Source: Gammaproteobacteria bacterium UBA2168 (GTDB lineage Bacteria > Pseudomonadota > Gammaproteobacteria > Pseudomonadales > Azotimanducaceae). Taken from it: a DNA stretch of 16,774 nucleotides. The stretch spans positions 9,109-25,882 of the forward strand of contig DCWG01000020.1 in the NCBI GenBank assembly GCA_002327525.1, given 5' to 3'. Within the stretch, counting starts at the first letter, position 1, and the number at the start of each line of letters is the position of its first letter. Position numbers and translations under genes: made by a program. Under the pieces are notes generated by a model, which was not told where the DNA came from, ran no database searches, and saw only the letters and a list, made by a program, of their open reading frames with translations. This document shows, piece by piece, positions 13,076-16,774 of the stretch.

Positions 13076-14625
13076 ACGATCTTGGATCCGCTTTTACCCC
13101 AGTAGGCATCCTTGATCAGCCGCTTGTAGAGCTTGCCGGTAGGCAGACGCGGCAGTTCGTCCATGAAATCCAGACTGCGCGGGCACTTGTAGTGCGCGAT
13201 GTGCTTGCGGGCGTAGGCGAGTAATTCCTCGGCGAGCTGATCGTCGCGTTCTATCCCGGTTACCACCTGCACCACGGCCTTCACCTCCTCTCCCATTTCC
13301 TCGTTGGGTACGCCGATCACGGCCACGTCGGCGACTTTGTCGTGCATGATCAGGGCATCCTCGATCTCCTGCGGGTAGATGTTCACTCCGCCACTGATGA
13401 TCATGAAGGTGGTGCGATCGGTCAGGTACAGAAATCCGTCATCGTCGACGTAACCAACATCACCGAGAGCGGTCCAGTTGCAATGCTCCGGATGCTGCGC
13501 ATCTTTGGTCTTCTCCGGATCCTTCAGATACTCGAAGTTCATTTCCGGCAGCTCGAAGTACACGATGCCCGATTCGCCGTTCGCCAGTTCGCTGCCCTGT
13601 TCGTCGCAGATGTGGATGACGCCCAGGATGGGGCGACCGACGGTGCTTGGATGTGACAGCCACTCCTGCGGGTCGCAGTGTGTGAAGCCGTTCAGCTCCG
13701 TGCCGCCGTAGTACTCGTAGAGGATCGGCCCCCACCAGTCGAACATCTGCTGTTTGATACCGGCGGGACAGGGGGCCGCGGCATGGATCGCTACCTTGTG
13801 CGATGTCAGGTCGAACCCGGAACGTGCTTCCTCGGGCAGCTTGAGCATTCGAGAGAACATCGTAGGAACCCATTGGCTGTGGGTGACCTGGTGATCCTGA
13901 ATCGCTTGCAAGGCGCCGATCTCATCGAACCGCGGCATCATCACCACAGTGCCGCCCAGCGCCTGGGTGCCGCTGCAGAATCCGATGGGTGCCGAGTGGT
14001 ACAGGGGCGCCGGAGACAGGTACACGGTGTCCTCGGAGAAGCCCCAGAGCATGTTCTGCAGTGCACCGACCGGTCCCGCATCCTCGTAGATCTTGTTTTC
14101 GGGACGTGGCCGCAGGATGCCCTTGGGGCGGCCGGTGGTACCAGAGCTGTATAGCATCAGAGTACCAGCCGGTTCGTCCGCGAGGTTTTCAGCCGGGTAG
14201 AGCGCGATGGCTTCCTCGTAGGACTCATAGCCCGACACCGTGCCATCCACCATCAACCAGGTGTGGCAGTTGGGAGCGAAAGTCGGTAACTGTTCGGCAA
14301 TCTCGGCGAGATGCTTCGATGCCACCAGAATGCTGGATTCGCTGTTGTCGAGGATATAGCCGGCTTCCTCGTCGGTGAGATAACAATTGATGGTGGTGAG
14401 AAAGAGTCCCGAGCGAAAGGCTGCCCACACTACTTCGAAGTAACGCAGATTGTTCTCCATGAAGATGGAGACGTGATCACCTGGGCGCAGACCCTTATCC
14501 CACATGAGTTGGGCCAGTTGATTGGAACGGTCGTTGAGTTCTGCGTAGGTGACCGTTTTGCCCGTGACAGCGTGAATCACGGCGGGTTTGTCCGGGCATT
14601 CGATGCCCCACTTACCTGGGTACAT
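13072..14625 (-). CDS. AMP-binding acyl-CoA synthetase (FadD-like)
   Basis: A 517-residue adenylate-forming enzyme that activates a carboxylic acid with ATP and CoA. Core motifs are in order: phosphate loop LYSSGTTGRPKG (158-169), YEYYGGTELNG (303-313), GDVGYVDDDGFLYLTDR (388-404, with Asp389 and Arg404), SGGVNIYPQEIE (411-422) and the C-terminal LPTGKLYKR with the catalytic Lys498. All signature residues for catalysis are present and the length fits the medium/long-chain family. Substrate class cannot be read from sequence. The ATG at 14625 is preceded by GAGGAG at 5-base spacing. It lies 36 bases downstream of the LLM-class gene on the same strand, so the two are likely co-transcribed. No signal peptide is seen; it acts at the cytoplasmic side. 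Confidence 0.94.
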   Translation of the reverse strand: MYPGKWGIECPDKPAVIHAVTGKTVTYAELNDRSNQLAQLMWDKGLRPGDHVSIFMENNLRYFEVVWAAFRSGLFLTTINCYLTDEEAGYILDNSESSILVASKHLAEIAEQLPTFAPNCHTWLMVDGTVSGYESYEEAIALYPAENLADEPAGTLMLYSSGTTGRPKGILRPRPENKIYEDAGPVGALQNMLWGFSEDTVYLSPAPLYHSAPIGFCSGTQALGGTVVMMPRFDEIGALQAIQDHQVTHSQWVPTMFSRMLKLPEEARSGFDLTSHKVAIHAAAPCPAGIKQQMFDWWGPILYEYYGGTELNGFTHCDPQEWLSHPSTVGRPILGVIHICDEQGSELANGESGIVYFELPEMNFEYLKDPEKTKDAQHPEHCNWTALGDVGYVDDDGFLYLTDRTTFMIISGGVNIYPQEIEDALIMHDKVADVAVIGVPNEEMGEEVKAVVQVVTGIERDDQLAEELLAYARKHIAHYKCPRSLDFMDELPRLPTGKLYKRLIKDAYWGKSGSKIV

Positions 14626-14661
14626 GTTTGCTCCTCAGTCTGTTGCCGGTGCTCGGTGGTT

Positions 14662-15702
14662 TCACACCGGCTCTGTATTCAAGCGCGCACACTCCGCCAT
14701 GAAACGGATGGCTTCCTCGTTGCCGGATATGGTCAGGCCGGTGACACCACAGTCTTCCCAGTCGCGAAAACGACGTGCAATTCGTGCCCTAGGGCCTACC
14801 AGCGCCCCCTGATCGACGAATTCGTCCGGGACCGCCGCTACGGCCTCGTCCTTGCGTCTGGCTAGAAACAGTTCCTGGATACGGTCGGCCGCCTCGGCAA
14901 AACCTCTGCGGACCATCATTTCCTTGTGGAAGTTCTTGTTTTTGTGGCCCATGCCGCCCACGTACAACGCGATGTTGGGTTTCAGCCGATCGAGTGCGGA
15001 CTGGACATCGTCGGTGAGGTGTACCTGGGTCATCGTCTGGCTTTCGAACTGATCTCGGGTCCTGCCCGCGCGCGCGAGCCCCGTGTCGATCCAGTCCTGA
15101 TAGAGGTGCGCCGACTCCGGAACGTATCCCAGGGGCAGCCAGCCGTCGGCGATCTCGGCGGTGAGTTTGACCGTGGATTCCATGCCCGTGCCGAGCCAGA
15201 TGGGGATGTCGGGATTCATGTGCAGAATGGACTTTAACGGCTTACCCACACCGAGCGCGCCGGCATCCGTGTATGGCAGGCTGATCTCTTTCCCATCGTG
15301 CACCACCGGCTCCTCACGCGCGAGGATTTTCTTCATGATGGTGACGTAGTCTTTGATGCGGTAGTAGGGACGCCCCCAGGGCTGGCCGTACCAGCCCTCG
15401 ACGATCTGCGGCCCGGAAACGCCAATGCCGCAGATGGCGCGATTGCCTCCGGCGAGGGCGTCGAGCGTCGCGAAAGCCATGGCCGCATTGGCGGGGGTGC
15501 GTCCGGCCAGCTGGATGACCGCCGTGCCGAGGCGGATGCGCTGCGTGTGAGCCGCGATGTAGGCCAGCGGTGTGATGGCGTCGGAGCCATAGGCCTCGGC
15601 CGTCCACACCGAGTCGTAGCCGAGCTGCTCGGCCAACTGCACGTTTTCGAGCGGTATGTTCAGCTCGGCGCCGGAGTAACCCAGCATGAGACCGAGTTTC
15701 AT
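14662..15702 (-). CDS. LLM-class (luciferase-like) flavin or F420-dependent oxidoreductase
   Basis: A 346-residue TIM-barrel protein of the bacterial luciferase-like superfamily; members use FMN or coenzyme F420. Typical elements are the N-terminal MKLGLMLGYSGAE, the strand-helix pattern QLAEQLGYDSVWTAEAYGSD (22-41), TPLAYIAAHTQRIRLGTAVI (44-63), GRTPANAAMAFATLDALAGG (67-86) and GIGVSGPQIVEGWYG (92-106). PIWLGTGMESTVKLTAEIAD (166-185) fits the C-terminal half. This pattern is most often annotated as F420-dependent, but the cofactor is not proven, and F420 synthesis genes are not in the window. The ATG at 15702 has AAGGGGG (complement of 15708-15714) 5 bases away. It sits upstream of the acyl-CoA synthetase (36-base gap) and 60 bases after the SulP stop. 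Confidence 0.9.
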   Translation of the reverse strand: MKLGLMLGYSGAELNIPLENVQLAEQLGYDSVWTAEAYGSDAITPLAYIAAHTQRIRLGTAVIQLAGRTPANAAMAFATLDALAGGNRAICGIGVSGPQIVEGWYGQPWGRPYYRIKDYVTIMKKILAREEPVVHDGKEISLPYTDAGALGVGKPLKSILHMNPDIPIWLGTGMESTVKLTAEIADGWLPLGYVPESAHLYQDWIDTGLARAGRTRDQFESQTMTQVHLTDDVQSALDRLKPNIALYVGGMGHKNKNFHKEMMVRRGFAEAADRIQELFLARRKDEAVAAVPDEFVDQGALVGPRARIARRFRDWEDCGVTGLTISGNEEAIRFMAECARLNTEPV

Positions 15703-15762
15703 TGTTTCCCCCTTCTGATGGTCAGCTCCCCGAGGATGCGTGGTGTCCTGTCTTTTTTTACT

Positions 15763-16774
15763 TCACTCGGCGAGGATGCGCAACGCCTGGTCGGTGGTGG
15801 TGAACACGCGGCCGGAGAGCGCTTCGGGCAGGTTGCCCGATTCCAGCTGGAGCATCACGCGTGTCTTGACTTCGGCCAGGTGCAGCGACAAACCCACCTG
15901 CGCGAGGTTTTGGTTGAATCGTGTGAGCATCTCGATGCCGCTCACGTCCACCAGATTGATTCCGGAGAAAACCAGCAGTACGTGGCGGGTTTGCGGTCGT
16001 CTGCGGACGATTCTCTGCAGCTTGTTTTCGATGTAGTTGACGTTGGCGAAATACAGATTCTCATCGATGCGGATGGCGGCGATGTCATCGCGCGTCTGTA
16101 CGTCGTGGCGGCTGACGGAGCGAAACTGCTCGCTATCGGCGACCCGTCCAACGAGTGCCAGATAGGGTTTGCCGGAGCGGCGTATGAAAAACGCGATGGA
16201 CACCAGAACTCCGAGGATCAGCCCCGTTTCGACGTCGAACAACAGCACAGAAGACAGAGTGACGATCTCCGTGTAGGCATCCTGGCGCGAAATACGCCAG
16301 TGGCGTCTGATACTGCGCAATTCCACCAGTCCGGTGACGGACACCATCACGATCGCGGCAAGTGTGGCCTGGGGCAGTTTCGAGAACAGTGGTGTGAAGA
16401 ACAACACCGTTAGCAGGATGACGGCCATGCAGACCAGTGCGCTGACGGGTGTTCGGGCGCCGGCGTCCACGTTCAGACTTGAGCGCGAAAAGCTCCCTGC
16501 CACCGGGTATGCACCGGTGAAGGCGGCGCCGATGTTGGCGGCACCCAGCGCAATCAACTCTTGATTGCTGTTGAGTCGAGAAGCCTGACGGCTGGCAATG
16601 GAGGTGCCTACCGAATAGCTCTCGACGTATGCCACCAGTGCGATCATTGCAGAGGCGGGTACGAGTTCCTGCCACATTTCCCAGTTGAAAGGGGGGATAG
16701 TGAGCGCAGGAAGTCCGGCCTTAATCTCACCCACGGTCGCTATACCGTGAGATGCGTCGAGTCCGGTCAGTGAA
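15763..16774 (-). CDS. SulP-family anion transporter with STAS domain, 3' part only
   Basis: The C-terminal 336 codons of an inner-membrane sulfate/bicarbonate-type permease; the reading frame is open to the right edge and the start lies beyond it. Membrane segments visible include SAMIALVAYVESYSVG, IALGAANIGAAFTGAYPVAG, VSALVCMAVILLTVLFFTPL, TLAAIVMVSVTGLVEL and a final pair around FDVETGLILGVLVSIAFFIRR. AGSFSRSSLNVDAGARTPVS is the classic SulP signature. A cytoplasmic STAS domain follows, from about AAIRIDENLYFANVNYIENK, with the DVSGIEML element typical of STAS. A GTG at 16734 could start translation but would fall inside the membrane domain, so it is rejected as the start. The transported anion is unknown. 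It may be the first visible gene of a unit with the LLM oxidoreductase and synthetase. Confidence 0.92.
   Translation of the reverse strand, partial: SLTGLDASHGIATVGEIKAGLPALTIPPFNWEMWQELVPASAMIALVAYVESYSVGTSIASRQASRLNSNQELIALGAANIGAAFTGAYPVAGSFSRSSLNVDAGARTPVSALVCMAVILLTVLFFTPLFSKLPQATLAAIVMVSVTGLVELRSIRRHWRISRQDAYTEIVTLSSVLLFDVETGLILGVLVSIAFFIRRSGKPYLALVGRVADSEQFRSVSRHDVQTRDDIAAIRIDENLYFANVNYIENKLQRIVRRRPQTRHVLLVFSGINLVDVSGIEMLTRFNQNLAQVGLSLHLAEVKTRVMLQLESGNLPEALSGRVFTTTDQALRILAE

Noticed and set aside
15733..15759. AGGA/TCCT stem followed by seven T on the plus strand
   Set aside because: The stem is only 4 base pairs and no plus-strand gene ends here; on the minus strand the run is A, not T, so it cannot end the SulP transcript.
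15298..16413. Plus-strand open frame of 371 codons
   Set aside because: It is antisense to both the LLM-class gene and the SulP gene, spans their intergenic gap and resembles no family.
1..16774. Mobile element, CRISPR array or defence island
   Set aside because: No transposase, integrase, regularly spaced repeat, tRNA-linked attachment site or defence-type gene was found; all genes fit chromosomal metabolism and transport.

Overview
The window looks like a chromosomal piece of an aerobic, heterotrophic Gammaproteobacterium of moderately high GC, possibly one of the marine or hydrocarbon/lipid-degrading lineages. The basis is the mix of genes: a TonB-dependent receptor, acyl-CoA dehydrogenase, crotonases, AMP-binding acyl-CoA synthetase, LLM oxidoreductase, SulP transporter and a DauA-like flavoprotein. 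No rRNA, tRNA, CRISPR, insertion sequence or phage gene was seen. Taxonomic placement below class level is not supportable from the sequence alone.

Layout. The left edge holds the 5' part of an HSL-type alpha/beta hydrolase (minus), divergent from a stand-alone ClpP-type protease (plus, ATG at 394). Next come a short minus-strand pair, a crotonase followed by a secreted lipocalin-like gene interrupted by one in-frame amber codon, and a divergent FAD-dependent oxidoreductase of the D-arginine dehydrogenase type. Positions 8309 down to 3648 form a tightly packed six-gene minus-strand operon: M20 amidohydrolase, APH/ecdysteroid-kinase-like phosphotransferase, ChaC-type gamma-glutamylcyclotransferase, acyl-CoA dehydrogenase, an orphan secreted protein and a 68-residue orphan. 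Most junctions overlap or nearly touch. A strong intrinsic terminator (8411-8438) separates this operon from a 984-residue TonB-dependent receptor that has its own long leader. Beyond it lie a small secreted protein (minus), a second crotonase (plus), and a convergent minus-strand group of acyl-CoA synthetase, LLM-class oxidoreductase and the 3' part of a SulP-STAS anion transporter. The right-hand convergent junction is a perfect palindrome containing both stop codons.

How the genes may work together. The theme is uptake and CoA-dependent breakdown of an organic substrate. The receptor could import a ligand across the outer membrane, the M20 enzyme and cyclotransferase could trim amide or gamma-glutamyl bonds, and the synthetase, dehydrogenase and crotonases could process acyl-CoA intermediates. 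The most interesting idea is the kinase plus acyl-CoA dehydrogenase pair in one operon. It recalls LvaA/LvaC of Pseudomonas putida levulinate catabolism and the fused kinase-dehydrogenase proteins ACAD10/ACAD11, where a hydroxyacyl-CoA is phosphorylated and the phosphate then eliminated. This is inference; no substrate can be read from the sequence.
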